A stretch of DNA of 64,000 bases, from NCBI RefSeq assembly GCF_000260135.1, contig NZ_JH651384.1:1057693-1121692 (forward strand), written 5' to 3'. The stretch is from Thiothrix nivea DSM 5205 (GTDB lineage: Bacteria > Pseudomonadota > Gammaproteobacteria > Thiotrichales > Thiotrichaceae). Below, one piece after another: positions 18,101 through 27,579 of the stretch. How positions within the stretch are numbered: position 1 is the stretch's first letter; every line of letters starts with the position of its first letter. The notes beneath the pieces were generated by a model. The model was not told the origin of the DNA. It did not search any database and saw nothing but the letters and a program-made list of their open reading frames with translations. The position numbers and the translations under genes were made by a program.

Positions 18101-19258
18101 TCAAACCTTGTTGACTTTATCCGCCCAGTTGTTGGTAACCCGCTTGGCCGCTTCACGGCCACCCAAGCCAAAGGCCAGCGCCGCCGCAATCGCCACAGCA
18201 CCTAAGGTAAAACCAAACGCCATATTGACGATGTTATCCGCCAGCCCCATGGCACGCAGGCCCATCGCCAGCACCAAACCCAGGATCGCAATGCGGGCAA
18301 TGTTGGCCAAGCCGCCACTACCAAGCTGTTGCAGCTTGTTGTAGGCCAGCGTGCTCAGGAAGTAACCGACCACCAGGATCACGCCACCCACCAGGATGCC
18401 GCCACCAAATTCCAGCACCTTGGCAAAGATGTTGGAAATGATGTCAATACCCAGCGTGTTCACCGCCGCCGTAGCTGCCGCCAGCATGGCGAAGAACATG
18501 ATCACACTGCTCACCAGCTTGCGCGGTGTAAAGGAACCTGTAAACAAACCGGCGATACCCAATTTCTGCGGCATAGCATCAGCACCCAAACCTTCCAGCA
18601 CCCCATCCAGCAACGAAATGGCAAATTTGGCAATGAACCAGGTCACGGTGAGAATAATACCCGCGCCAATGATGTTGGGGATCACCGCCCACAACTTGTT
18701 GAGCATGTCGGAAGCCGGGCCGGTAATGGAAGGTATATTCAGCACACCCAGCGCCGTTACCGCAATCGGCAGCAAGATAGCAGCAAAGATAAAGGAACTG
18801 CCCAGTTTGGAAACTTTGAGGCTGGCGTTGCCCGTCCGCTCCAGCAGGTGACGGTCAACCTTGTGCAAGCCAACCCCAACCAGCTCGGAGACGATTTTCG
18901 CCACCATCCAGCCAGCATAGGCAATCACGCCCGCGCCGATAATATTGGGGACTGCCGCCAAGAACTTGTTAACCATGTCTTTCAGCGGAGCCAGCACATC
19001 AGTCAGGCCAAAATGCTGCAACACAGCCATCAGCACGAAAATGGTCAGGATCGCCTTGATCAGTGATGCCAGGGTTTTGGACAAACCAGTACGCTGAAGG
19101 AAACCCACCCGGTTCAACAGACGCTTGAAAATGCCCGCCAGAAAGCCGACCACAATCAGGCCGACAACAAGGATCAGCAAACCAATCAGGGCATGACCCA
19201 GCTTGCCGGAAGCCACCGGCCCCAGAGCACCGGTGATAGAGGATAAAAAGCCTTCCAT
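18101..19258 (-). CDS. CmpX-type mechanosensitive-channel-like membrane protein
   Basis: 385-aa polytopic inner-membrane protein with repeated modules of the conserved TM-helix family, seen as VPNIIGAGVIAYAGWMVAKIVSEL (about 105-128) and VIPNIIGAGIILTVTWFIAKFA (about 190-211). It ends with an MscS-like glycine/alanine-rich helix (AIAAALAFGLGGREAAKRVTNNW). Pseudomonas CmpX has this architecture and is linked to envelope stress and osmotic response. TAGGAG precedes the ATG. It sits 48 bp downstream of the OmpA-domain gene on the same strand, perhaps cotranscribed, fitting a cell-envelope role. Confidence 0.85.
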   Translation of the reverse strand: MEGFLSSITGALGPVASGKLGHALIGLLILVVGLIVVGFLAGIFKRLLNRVGFLQRTGLSKTLASLIKAILTIFVLMAVLQHFGLTDVLAPLKDMVNKFLAAVPNIIGAGVIAYAGWMVAKIVSELVGVGLHKVDRHLLERTGNASLKVSKLGSSFIFAAILLPIAVTALGVLNIPSITGPASDMLNKLWAVIPNIIGAGIILTVTWFIAKFAISLLDGVLEGLGADAMPQKLGIAGLFTGSFTPRKLVSSVIMFFAMLAAATAAVNTLGIDIISNIFAKVLEFGGGILVGGVILVVGYFLSTLAYNKLQQLGSGGLANIARIAILGLVLAMGLRAMGLADNIVNMAFGFTLGAVAIAAALAFGLGGREAAKRVTNNWADKVNKV

Positions 19259-19306
19259 AGTTTTACTCCTAACCTATATACGAAAAAATCTATAAACAAA
19301 TATCTG

Positions 19307-20284
19307 CTATTGAATGATCATGGCGTCAACACGCCGGTTATTTTTGCGACCTTCCTCGGTTGTGTTGGTATCAATCGGGGCTGAATCCCCCATGCCCATA
19401 ATGCGCAGGCGCGTCCGGTCAATCCCCAGATTCACCAGCGCAACACCCACTTCATTGGCGCGCAGCAGGGAAAGCTCGGTATTGCTGCTGGATACACCGG
19501 TTTCATCCGTATGCCCACGGATCAGCAGCTTGATAGCCGGGTAGCTGTTCAACAGGGCGGCAGTTGCCTTGATCTGCGGCTCAGATGAGGCGTTAATACT
19601 GGTAGACCCTTTATCAAACATGATCTTGTCGAAAATGACAGGCTTGTTCACTTCACCACTCATGATGCTCTGCAACAACCCTGTCTCAAAACCGGTTGAC
19701 CCAAGGGTGACCTCACTACCATCCGGCAGCTTGTAAACCTGTGCTGGGGTTTTCTGGGTACTAACCGCTGCGGCGGGCGCTTGCACAGCGGGTTTCGCCG
19801 TTGTTGCGGGGCTGGCGATCCCCACCGGGCCTGCATCCTGATCCGTGCTGACAGCGGCTTTTGCCGGAGGGGCTGGTTCGTCACTGGCGGGAGCCGTTTC
19901 TGTTGTTGCTACCGCCGTTGCTGCCTCTGGTTTCACAGCAGCAACGGTCTGCCCGGTTGCAGGCGCAGACACTTGGGTACTGGCGGCTGTAACCTCCACT
20001 GCTGCACTGGTTTGCACACCTGTCGAAGGCACTCGCGCATCACCGGCAGAAGCCATGTCTGCCTGCAAGGCAGTACTGTTCGGCAACGACGCTGGTTTCA
20101 CCATGACCAGGTTGGAATCCGGTAGTTGCGAACCGGCAGTAACGCTGTCAGCATCAGTGCTGCCCCAACCATGGCTTAAAAACCAGTACAGCAAACCAAA
20201 TAGCAGGATGACAACACCGGCAATGGCGTACTCTTGGGTCGGTGTCAGGTCATCATCGTTATTTTCCGTTATGATATTTGCCAT
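19307..20284 (-). CDS. OmpA-domain envelope protein with long linker
   Basis: 325-aa protein: a cytoplasmic N-tail, one TM helix (AIAGVVILLFGLLYWFLSHGW, about residues 20-40), then a long Ala/Pro/Thr/Val-rich periplasmic linker (about 50-200). A C-terminal OmpA/MotB peptidoglycan-binding domain follows, with LLIRGHTDETG, LSLLRANEVGVAL and NNRRVDAMI. It would tether the inner membrane to peptidoglycan. I use the inner ATG at 20282-20284, preceded by GGAAGGT. The linker resembles that of the SH3-like protein at 25711. Confidence 0.85.
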   Translation of the reverse strand: MANIITENNDDDLTPTQEYAIAGVVILLFGLLYWFLSHGWGSTDADSVTAGSQLPDSNLVMVKPASLPNSTALQADMASAGDARVPSTGVQTSAAVEVTAASTQVSAPATGQTVAAVKPEAATAVATTETAPASDEPAPPAKAAVSTDQDAGPVGIASPATTAKPAVQAPAAAVSTQKTPAQVYKLPDGSEVTLGSTGFETGLLQSIMSGEVNKPVIFDKIMFDKGSTSINASSEPQIKATAALLNSYPAIKLLIRGHTDETGVSSSNTELSLLRANEVGVALVNLGIDRTRLRIMGMGDSAPIDTNTTEEGRKNNRRVDAMIIQ

Positions 20285-20520
20285 ATTTACCTTCCATATC
20301 ATTTATTGTCCATATACGAAACTCACATTAAGTCTAGACAAATTTTTACGGAATGGATGGACAATTAATTAAATTATCATAGAAATTTTCAAATAGACGT
20401 ATTTAACAGATTAACAATCAGCAACATCAGAAAACAGTCACGATGATCATTTGAAAAAATTAAACAAATAAATCAGCCAAAACCCAATCTATAAATTTCA
20501 AAAAATACTATTGCCAACAT

Positions 20521-20550
20521 AAAAAAGCCGGATAAAACTATCCGGCTTTT
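20521..20550 (-). terminator. Rho-independent terminator of the protease locus
   Basis: A 10-bp stem AAGCCGGATA/TATCCGGCTT with a 4-nt loop, T-rich on the minus side and A-rich/T-rich on both flanks, 20 bp after the stop at 20572. The rest of 20285-20520 is AT-rich promoter/intergenic DNA in which I see no gene. Confidence 0.85.
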
Positions 20551-20571
20551 GGGAACGGAACACAGGCAAGT

Positions 20572-22656
20572 TTATTTGCGCCCTTTACCGCCACCACCAG
20601 TGCTACCTGATGATGTGATGGAAACACTGACAACCGCGCTGGCCGTGTTGCCTTGGCCATCGCTGATGGTATAGGTGAAACTGTCGCCGCCTTTGCGCGA
20701 ACCAGCCGTATAAGTGAGCTGATGGCCATCGGAAGAAACAACGCCCTTGCTGCTCCTGCCAACGCTGGTGATGGTCAATGCATCTCCTTCCGGATCGCTG
20801 TCATTATCCAATACCGGAATAACGACCGTACCACCAGTTGCCACGCTGACGGTGTCAGCATTGGCCTGCGGAGCTTGGTTCACAACTGGCGCGTCCAGCG
20901 TGGCGGCAGAAGCCTCCGCCGAACGGACGGTTTCATTACCAAAGCTATCACGTGCCTTGACGGTGAAGGTGTAGGCTGTCGAAGCATCCAACCCACTAGC
21001 GGTATACACCGGTGCATTCACCCAACCACTATCCTGACAACCATTACCACCCGCCATGCAGGCAAAGTAATACTGGACAGAAGAAGTATCATCCGTAGCA
21101 GTCAGTGCAGTCATACGGATGCTGGCATGGTCGATGGCTGTGGGCGCAGATGCCCAACCCATCGGATCCGGTGACGGCGGGGTGGTATCACTGCCTTGCG
21201 GCAACACACCTTCAATGTAGTAGCGCCCCAGACTGCCGTAATCGGAATAGTTGGCGCTGCCAACACCCTCTACCGCCAGATAATAGGTTCCCGCGCCGAC
21301 GGTCAGGCTGACACCTGCGTCGGTGTCCGTTGATGGGTTGCTGGATGCCAGCAGATTGCCTTGCTGGTCATACAAGGACAACAGCACATCCAGATTGCCA
21401 CCACGGGTATTGCTGGCTTCGCGCGCCGGTGTCGCTTGCAGGGTTAGCGCCCCGCCGATGGTCGCAAAGCTGAAAACATCCACATCATCACGGCTACCAA
21501 TGACCCCCTTGTTGACACCATTCAGGTTGCCCGGATCATCCACCAAGGTAGTTACCAACACACTACCGCTGGCATCCACCACCAGCGGCGTGGCCTGGCC
21601 TGGCCTGTCTGGTTACCGTGGTCATCCGTCTGGAGGTTGACCTTGCTTGCAATAATCGCAACATCATCCTGCTGCTGGTTGGCATCGGCGTACTCCCCCT
21701 TGCTCCACTGGCTGACGTTGCGGTTATAACCAGTCCCCATGATTGGCCCCCAACTGGTGAAACCGGAGCCATGCCCCCCGTAATAGGAAGCCGTGCTGGT
21801 GCCATCGTGTGATAGCCCCATGTTGTGCCCCATTTCGTGGGAAGCAGCTTCACTCACATAGTCGGGGCGGCCTCCGCCCAGGTTGTTGTAATACACCAGG
21901 GCAGGCGAGTAGTAGGAATGGTAATTGCTGATTCCCCAGACATTCACATAAGCCACCCCACCCGCGCCCTGGGCGGGCATGGGCTGGCCGCTAGCATCAG
22001 AATCGCGGGTAATCAGGATACGGCCAACCGTTGGGCCAAAGCTGGCTGGGGCTTCTGTCGTCACATCCACGTCAAACGGCGCGTAATCCTCGCTGATGCG
22101 TCGCCAGATTTCGGCGATTTTTGGCGGCTTCCGCATCGTTGAAACTGCCCGGGCTGCCATCCAGGTCGTAGGGCAGTGCGCTCAGGCTGCTGCTGCCCAC
22201 ATAGCTGTTCCAGGCAGTCCCAGTAATGACATGGCCATCAAAATCAAGGTAAACCACATTGCCCGCGCCCGCCTTGCTGTGTAGTTTGAACACATTGGCG
22301 GCGGTGTAAGCAGTGACTAACCCACTCTCCGCACCAGTAGGCGCAGCATTTTCCGTCAGATCCGGCAGGAAACTGTCAACAAACAGGATGCCGCCTTCCG
22401 GGTCTGCCTGCATGTAGGGAACATCATTTTCATGGAACTGGATATTGCCCAACCAGCTTTTGGCTTTCTCACGCGCTACCGCAGGCAGGGCAACCAACTG
22501 GTCGCGCAACAAACCCGGCGGCAAGTCTTCCAACTGGAATGGGTTACCAACACCAAATGCTTTCGCCTGGGCAGGCGGCTGGGCGGAGGCGGTCATGGAA
22601 CCCAAAGCGGCGGCAATACAAACGCCCAACAGGGTTTTACGAAGGATTATTGTCAT
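20572..22656 (-). pseudogene. Secreted zinc metalloprotease, interrupted by two frameshifts
   Basis: One gene in three pieces. Piece 1 (22656 to about 22120): signal peptide MTIILRKTLLGVCIAAALG, pro-region and start of the catalytic domain. Piece 2 (about 22120 to 21605): catalytic core with the zinc site HEMGHNMGLSHDG. Piece 3 (about 21590 to 20572): PPC-type beta domain, fibronectin-like region, Ig/cadherin-like domain (about 95 aa from NQAPQANADTV) and a Gly/Lys tail. Shift 1 is one extra A in an A5 run (22118-22122); removing it gives ...AAKIAEIWRR.... Shift 2 is a third copy of a 5-bp unit (21591-21605); removing one gives ...GQATPLVVDASG.... The total excess is 6 bp, so pieces 1 and 3 share a frame. 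Start supported by CGGGAGACAAC. Confidence 0.85.
21591..21605. repeat. Three tandem TGGCC units at protease frameshift
   Basis: Three perfect 5-bp copies. Two copies would restore the coding frame across the junction, so copy number decides whether the C-terminal domains are translated. Confidence 0.8.
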
Positions 22657-22892
22657 ATTGTTGTCTCCCGATACGCGAAGGATATTTTTACACCAGCACC
22701 AGTGGTTAAACGCTGCTGGATACACATTTCAATAATTTTTATTTATTAAAGATGCATTAGATGTAATCGGTAAGATGAATGAAAGCTGACTGCCGACAAT
22801 CGGTAGGATATTTAGAATAAGCGGCAAGAAAGTTTGACCAGCGGTAGGGTTTAGCCGGATCAAACGGCAATTTTGGCGGATTCGGGATTTAC

Positions 22893-22922
22893 CCAAAAAG
22901 AAGGGCGACCCAGTGGCCGCCC
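22893..22922 (-). terminator. Terminator of Spy-like gene
   Basis: On the minus strand GGGCGGCC and GGTCGCCC pair (one G-U) around loop ACTG, followed by TTCTTTTT. It lies about 55 bp downstream of the stop at 22977. The surrounding interval 22657-22976 holds the protease promoter region and nothing else I can identify. Confidence 0.7.
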
Positions 22923-22976
22923 CAAGCGAGGTGAAATATGACTCAAAACTAGACCAAGAAAACGTTTGGCAGACCC

Positions 22977-23318
22977 TTAGAAGAAAGCGCCCTGCCCTTG
23001 CTTTTGCTGCATGTGTTCCAGACGTTTTTGCATATGCTCTTCACGCTTCTGCTTCATGTCGGCAAATTTGGCCGCCTGATCCGCCGTCAGCAGCGCCTGG
23101 ATACGCTGTTCCGTTTGGGTGCGGATAGCATCCATTTGGGTTTTCTGCTCCTGCATGATGACTTCTACCTGACTCGCCTGAACATCGCTCAGACCCAGGG
23201 CAGTTTTCATGCGATCCAACCCTTTGCCCCCAAAACCGCCACCGAAACCGTGGTCGGCCATTGCTACAGAAGCGCCCAGCAAGGCAGCCAATGTGGTAAT
23301 GATCAATGCTTTTTTCAT
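22977..23318 (-). CDS. Spy/CpxP-like periplasmic protein
   Basis: 113-aa secreted protein with signal peptide MKKALIITTLAALLGASVAMA and then a helical domain with two LTxxQ-like segments (LGLSDVQASQVEVIM, LLTADQAAKFADMKQK). It ends in a Lys/Gln/His-rich tail. Spy/CpxP proteins are periplasmic chaperones or stress sensors. I use the inner ATG with ACGGAG upstream. It follows baeR on the same strand at 130 bp, and in E. coli spy is a BaeR/CpxR target, so context supports envelope-stress function. Confidence 0.82.
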   Translation of the reverse strand: MKKALIITTLAALLGASVAMADHGFGGGFGGKGLDRMKTALGLSDVQASQVEVIMQEQKTQMDAIRTQTEQRIQALLTADQAAKFADMKQKREEHMQKRLEHMQQKQGQGAFF

Positions 23319-23448
23319 TTCAAATACTCCGTAAACAAACTTCAATCTTGTCGTTAGGGTGAAAGCTTGTTGCTTTCGACCAGGTGAAGATTACGCGCCG
23401 ATTGCGCACCAAGTTTGCTGCAATTGTGCAAACAATATGGAAACGCAC

Positions 23449-24147
23449 TCATGGCTCAAATTTGTAGCCCACCGAGTAGACGGAGTGGATAACTTCCTGG
23501 CCGGGCAGGATTTCCGCCAGCTTCTTGCGCAGTTTTTTGATATGGCTGTCGATGGTACGGTCGGAAACAATACGGTTGTCGGTATAGACTTTCGACATCA
23601 ACTGGTCACGCCCGAAAATCCTGCCGGGTTGCTGCAACAGTGCCGCCAATAGCTCAAACTCGACCAGCGTCAGGGTGATGTCCCGCCCTCCAGCCCTGAC
23701 CAGCAGGCGATCCCGGTTCAGTTCCAGCAATGCGCCATTAGCATTATTTTCCAACGTCTGGCCACCAGCCGCCAGTTGGGAAAATGCCTGCAATCGCCGC
23801 AAAATGGCTTTGACGCGGGCAACCACTTCACGCGGGCTGAAGGGTTTACAGATGTAGTCGTCCGCGCCAAGTTCCAAACCCAGCAGGCGGTCTATTTCTT
23901 CCACCCGCGCGGTCAGCATGATGATGGGCACGGGGGAAAACTGGCGAATCTCCTTACACACTTCCAGGCCATCCTTGCCCGGCAGCATCAGGTCAAGCAG
24001 GATCAGGCTAGGCTGCTCGCGGCGCACCCAGTCGCTGACGCCAATGCCGGTATTGAGCCAGTCGGTGTGGTAACTGGCATTGCCCAGGTATTTTTGCAGC
24101 AGGTCAGCGATTTTGGGTTCGTCTTCGACGATCAGTATCCGTTCCAT
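23449..24147 (-). CDS. baeR: OmpR-family response regulator, BaeR-like
   Basis: 232-aa regulator. Receiver domain MERILIVEDEPKIADLLQKY with acidic pair ED, phospho-Asp in LILLDLMLPGKDGLE, Thr in MLTARVEEIDR and Lys in ICKPFSPREVVARVKAILRR. A C-terminal winged helix follows (LTLVEFELLAALLQQPGRIF, SDRTIDSHIKKLRKKL). The segment EEIDRLLGLELGADDYICKP matches E. coli BaeR very closely. The ATG at 24145-24147 is 13 bp after the baeS stop. Likely DNA target is a direct repeat; see the GTAAA operators. Confidence 0.88.
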   Translation of the reverse strand: MERILIVEDEPKIADLLQKYLGNASYHTDWLNTGIGVSDWVRREQPSLILLDLMLPGKDGLEVCKEIRQFSPVPIIMLTARVEEIDRLLGLELGADDYICKPFSPREVVARVKAILRRLQAFSQLAAGGQTLENNANGALLELNRDRLLVRAGGRDITLTLVEFELLAALLQQPGRIFGRDQLMSKVYTDNRIVSDRTIDSHIKKLRKKLAEILPGQEVIHSVYSVGYKFEP

Positions 24148-24160
24148 GGCGCATACTCCA

Positions 24161-25639
24161 TCAGGGTTGCAGCGGCAGGCGCACACGGATTTCCACGCCA
24201 CCCAGCGCGGAATGGGCAGCACTGATTTCACCGTCATGCGCCGCCACAATATTGCGGCAAATGCTCAAGCCAAGCCCTGCCCCGCCGGTTGCACGGTTGC
24301 GGGAGCCTTCCACCCGGTACAGGCGGTCAAACAGGCGCGGCAAAGCTTCATCCGGCACGCCGGGCGCGGAATCCTCAAACACAATGTCTATCCAGCCATT
24401 TTCCACGTTGCTGCTGACGCGCAATTGCCCCGGCTTGTCGGTGTAGCGCAGGCTGTTTTCCAGCAGGTTCTTGAACAATTGCTGCAAGCGCTGTGGGTCA
24501 CCTTGTATATGGATGGGCGTCAGCGCAATGCAGATGGTATCAACCTGCAACTCCTGCTCATGCAACTGCGAACTGTGCAAGGCCAGCGTTTCACGTAGCA
24601 GGGCGATAATGTCGGTGGCTTCCTTGTGGTAGCTGAGCGCCCCGCTGTCGGACATGGAAAGGTCATAAAGGTCGCCAACCAGCCGTTCCAGATGGCTAAC
24701 TTCCTGATGCAGGGAAGCGAAAGTGCTGGTATCCGGCTGGTTGACGCCATCTTGCAGGGCCTCGATTTCGCCGCGCAGGATAGACAGTGGAGTGCGCAGT
24801 TCATGGGCAATGTCGGCAATCCATTGTTTGCGGGACGCCTCATTCTGCTGCAAGCGCTCAGCCAGGCGGTTGACATCCCGGGTCAGGTCGGCAAGTTCAT
24901 CACGCCCGGAAACTTTCATGCGCAAAGCATAATTGCCATCTGTCAATTGGCGTGCGCCATTGCGTAAGGTCTGGATCGGCTGCCCCAGATGGCGGGCGAA
25001 CAGGAATGCCAGCAACCCGGTTACCGGCAATGCCAACAAGCCAATGACCCATAACATGCGTTGCAGGCGGTCGGCAAATTCCACGTCCACCTTTTCGGTC
25101 AGGCGCTGCCGACGGTAGATACCCAGATAGCCGACGATTTTACCTTGTGATTTAAGCTCATGCAGATTGTCAGGCGTGCCGAGACGGGAACTCCCCCTGA
25201 CAAGTTTATGCCCGGCATCCAGCAAGACAATCCTGCTGGCAAAACGATCCATCCGTTGCATGAAATGGGAACGCGGCGGCGGCAACCCACCAATTTTATG
25301 CTCCTCCCGAAAGGGGGGCGGGGGCCGAGGTTCATCCGCCATTTCGCCATCACCCGCATCACCATTGGCAGGAAAAAAACTGCTGCGCATCGCTGTCCGT
25401 AGCAGCGAATCCCACAAATAACGGTTTTTGTCCAGGGCAGACCAGTCACCGCTGGTCTCATAGGTACTGATCAGGCGAGTTTCGAGCTGGGTAAGGGAGC
25501 GGTTTTCCTGCTCATTCAGGTAATCGAGGAAACTGCGTTTGAACTTGAATTGCACTACGCCAGCCACACCGCCAATGGTCAGCAGGCAGGCCAGAAAAAT
25601 GGCAATAAATAGTTTGGTGCGGATACTCAGGCTTATCAT
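24161..25639 (-). CDS. baeS: Sensor histidine kinase, BaeS-like
   Basis: 492-aa inner-membrane kinase. TM1 (TKLFIAIFLACLLTIGGVAGVV) is followed by a periplasmic sensor of about 160 aa with a Pro-rich stretch, TM2 (MLWVIGLLALPVTGLLAFLFA) and HAMP. HisKA has WIADIAHELRTPLSILRGE, and HATPase has NLLENSLRYTD and TGGAGLGLSICRNIVAAHDG. It phosphorylates the adjacent BaeR-like regulator. Order baeS-baeR-spy-like on one strand implies an envelope-stress module. Confidence 0.88.
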   Translation of the reverse strand: MISLSIRTKLFIAIFLACLLTIGGVAGVVQFKFKRSFLDYLNEQENRSLTQLETRLISTYETSGDWSALDKNRYLWDSLLRTAMRSSFFPANGDAGDGEMADEPRPPPPFREEHKIGGLPPPRSHFMQRMDRFASRIVLLDAGHKLVRGSSRLGTPDNLHELKSQGKIVGYLGIYRRQRLTEKVDVEFADRLQRMLWVIGLLALPVTGLLAFLFARHLGQPIQTLRNGARQLTDGNYALRMKVSGRDELADLTRDVNRLAERLQQNEASRKQWIADIAHELRTPLSILRGEIEALQDGVNQPDTSTFASLHQEVSHLERLVGDLYDLSMSDSGALSYHKEATDIIALLRETLALHSSQLHEQELQVDTICIALTPIHIQGDPQRLQQLFKNLLENSLRYTDKPGQLRVSSNVENGWIDIVFEDSAPGVPDEALPRLFDRLYRVEGSRNRATGGAGLGLSICRNIVAAHDGEISAAHSALGGVEIRVRLPLQP

Positions 25640-25710
25640 GCGCAGTTGGACACCTGCAAGACTTCAATAGTTGCAAGTCTATCACTGCGGGCAAGAACCC
25701 GATTAAATTT

Positions 25711-26391
25711 TTACATTTTCACTTCCAGCCAGATATGGCCTTTGCTGCCGGATTTTTTGACCTGGATGACTTCAATTTGCTTGCCGCTGGCAAGATTACC
25801 GACGGTTTTGCCCAACTTGCCGCCACCACTGCTTTTACCGGGTGGATTGTCCCGCACGGTTGCACCCCATGCCAGTGCGTATTGCTTGCCACTGACAGGC
25901 AGTTCAGCGCCTACCCGCAACCCCTTTTCAGACCATTTGCCATCCACAAACTGACCCGCATAAATCCAGCCAGTACGCTTTGGCTCTTCCCGTGGGGTTT
26001 CAGCATCACCCTCAACCGGCGTGCCTGCACCATCAGTAGCCTGAGTATCTGGAGCACCTGCAACCACTTTCTCTAGGGGAGCCGCTGCTGGCGACACCAC
26101 TGTATTGTCAGCGGCTGCATCAAGGGCAGCCAAGGTCATGGCCGGAGCAGGATTATGAACAGCAGGCGGTGGAGGTGGTGGGGCAACTATCGGCTGAGAA
26201 AGGGATGGGGACACTTCATCAGGCGTTGGAACCACAGCGGGAGACACAGAAGGCGTATCTGCATTAATGCTTTGGGAAAAAATAAATGCCATACCTGCCA
26301 TCAGCAAACTGGCACCGATAACCAGGCCGATTAGCTCACGCTTCATCTGTTCACTACGGCTGTAGGGTTTGATGTACTGTTGAGTCGCCAT
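25711..26391 (-). CDS. Membrane-anchored SH3-like protein
   Basis: About 226 aa. After an N-terminal cytoplasmic segment comes one TM helix (ELIGLVIGASLLMAGMAFIFS, about 19-39), a long Pro/Ala/Thr linker with PPPPPP, then a C-terminal beta-rich domain. That domain has YALAWGATVRDNPPG...GKTVGNLASGKQIEVIQVKKSGSKGHIWLEV (split here across residues about 155-226), typical of bacterial SH3 domains that bind cell-wall peptides. Exact role unknown. Start may be 26397 or 26391. It lies downstream of alr on the same strand, with a 20-bp palindrome in the gap. Confidence 0.75.
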   Translation of the reverse strand: MATQQYIKPYSRSEQMKRELIGLVIGASLLMAGMAFIFSQSINADTPSVSPAVVPTPDEVSPSLSQPIVAPPPPPPAVHNPAPAMTLAALDAAADNTVVSPAAAPLEKVVAGAPDTQATDGAGTPVEGDAETPREEPKRTGWIYAGQFVDGKWSEKGLRVGAELPVSGKQYALAWGATVRDNPPGKSSGGGKLGKTVGNLASGKQIEVIQVKKSGSKGHIWLEVKM

Positions 26392-26431
26392 ATCCAAGCC
26401 TGTCCTTGATTAATTTTTCTTCAGATATGAC

Positions 26432-26451
26432 TATGGCAAATTTTTGCCATA
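26432..26451. promoter_or_regulatory. Perfect 20-bp palindrome upstream of SH3-like gene
   Basis: TATGGCAAA and TTTGCCATA arms flank a 2-bp centre, 41 bp before the start of the SH3-like gene. It lacks a clean T tail on either strand, so an operator is more likely than a terminator. Regulator unknown. Confidence 0.4.
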
Positions 26452-26476
26452 AAAGCAGTGACGAAGATCACTTATT

Positions 26477-27553
26477 TCAGGGAATATACTTATGCTCGCA
26501 CAAATTACCGGCATTACAGAGCAGCTCGTAGCTGATAGTCCCCGCCGCGCGCGCCACCCTATCAACTGTAACGTGTTTTCCCCATAACTCTACCTGATCC
26601 CCCACCCGTGCCTCAATCGCTGTCAGGTCGATGACGACCATATCCATGGAAACACGGCCAAGCAGGCGGGTTTCCTTGCCATTGACCCACACCGGCGTGC
26701 CTGAAGGGGCATGGCGCGGATAACCATCAGCGTAACCAATAGCGACCACACCGGCACGGGTATCCTCCGGGCAAACCCAGCTTGCGCCATAACCAATGCT
26801 TTCCCCCTTGGCGATGGTATGGATGGAAACCAGAGGCGCGACCAGTGTCATGACCGGTTGCAGGCCATCGCGCCTGGCATCGCCATCCACAAAAGGTGAG
26901 GAACCGTACAGCATGATGCCGGGGCGCACCCAATTGACGTGGGTCTGCGGCCAACCCAGGATACTGGCGGAATTGCCGATACTGCGCGTTGCCTGCAAGC
27001 CATCTGTATAGCGGGCAAACTGCTGCAATTGCTGATGGGTGTGCGGGTTATCCGGCTCATCAGCACAGGCCATGTGGGTCATCAGCCAGGGGGTTGGCTT
27101 GATGCCCGGGTGCTTGCCCAGACGCTCAAACAGGTGGTGCGCCTGTTCCACCGGAAAACCCAGCCGGTGCATACCACTGTCAAGCTTCAGCGCCACGTCC
27201 AGCTTGATGGAGGCGGGCGCACTATCCAGCAACTCCAGTTGATGGCGGTCATGGATAACCATACGCAAACGGTGTTCCGCCGCCGCTTTCATGCCTTGCA
27301 GGTTGCTGAATCCTTGCAGGACGAGAATCGGGTGGATAAAACGCGCTTGCCGCAGCTCTAGCGCCTCCTGGATACAGGAAACCGCAAAACCGTTGGCATG
27401 GCTAAGGGTTTCAGCGGTTTTCAGCATGTTGTGCCCGTAGGCATTGGCCTTGATCACTGCCATCGCCAGACTGTTGGGCGCAGCTTCGCGACAGCGGCGC
27501 AGGTTATGCCGCAGGGCATCAGCATCAATAATGGCACGGGCAGATCGTTTCAT
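26477..27553 (-). CDS. alr: Alanine racemase
   Basis: PLP enzyme interconverting L- and D-Ala for peptidoglycan. The 358-aa protein starts MKRSARAIIDADALRHNL. The PLP lysine is in MAVIKANAYGHN (near residue 34), the catalytic Tyr in SIGYGASWVCPE, and substrate-contact GYADGYPRHAP and RVSMDMVVIDL are present. Normal length. It follows dnaB by 26 bp on the same strand, the common dnaB-alr arrangement. Confidence 0.95.
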   Translation of the reverse strand: MKRSARAIIDADALRHNLRRCREAAPNSLAMAVIKANAYGHNMLKTAETLSHANGFAVSCIQEALELRQARFIHPILVLQGFSNLQGMKAAAEHRLRMVIHDRHQLELLDSAPASIKLDVALKLDSGMHRLGFPVEQAHHLFERLGKHPGIKPTPWLMTHMACADEPDNPHTHQQLQQFARYTDGLQATRSIGNSASILGWPQTHVNWVRPGIMLYGSSPFVDGDARRDGLQPVMTLVAPLVSIHTIAKGESIGYGASWVCPEDTRAGVVAIGYADGYPRHAPSGTPVWVNGKETRLLGRVSMDMVVIDLTAIEARVGDQVELWGKHVTVDRVARAAGTISYELLCNAGNLCEHKYIP

Positions 27554-27579
27554 GCAGGCAGTGTAGCGGTTTGCGTTGC

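Noticed and set aside
18329-19066. 245-aa plus-strand frame over the CmpX-like gene
   Set aside because: Gln/His/Asn-rich composition typical of antisense of a hydrophobic gene; the TM-repeat protein is clearly the real product.
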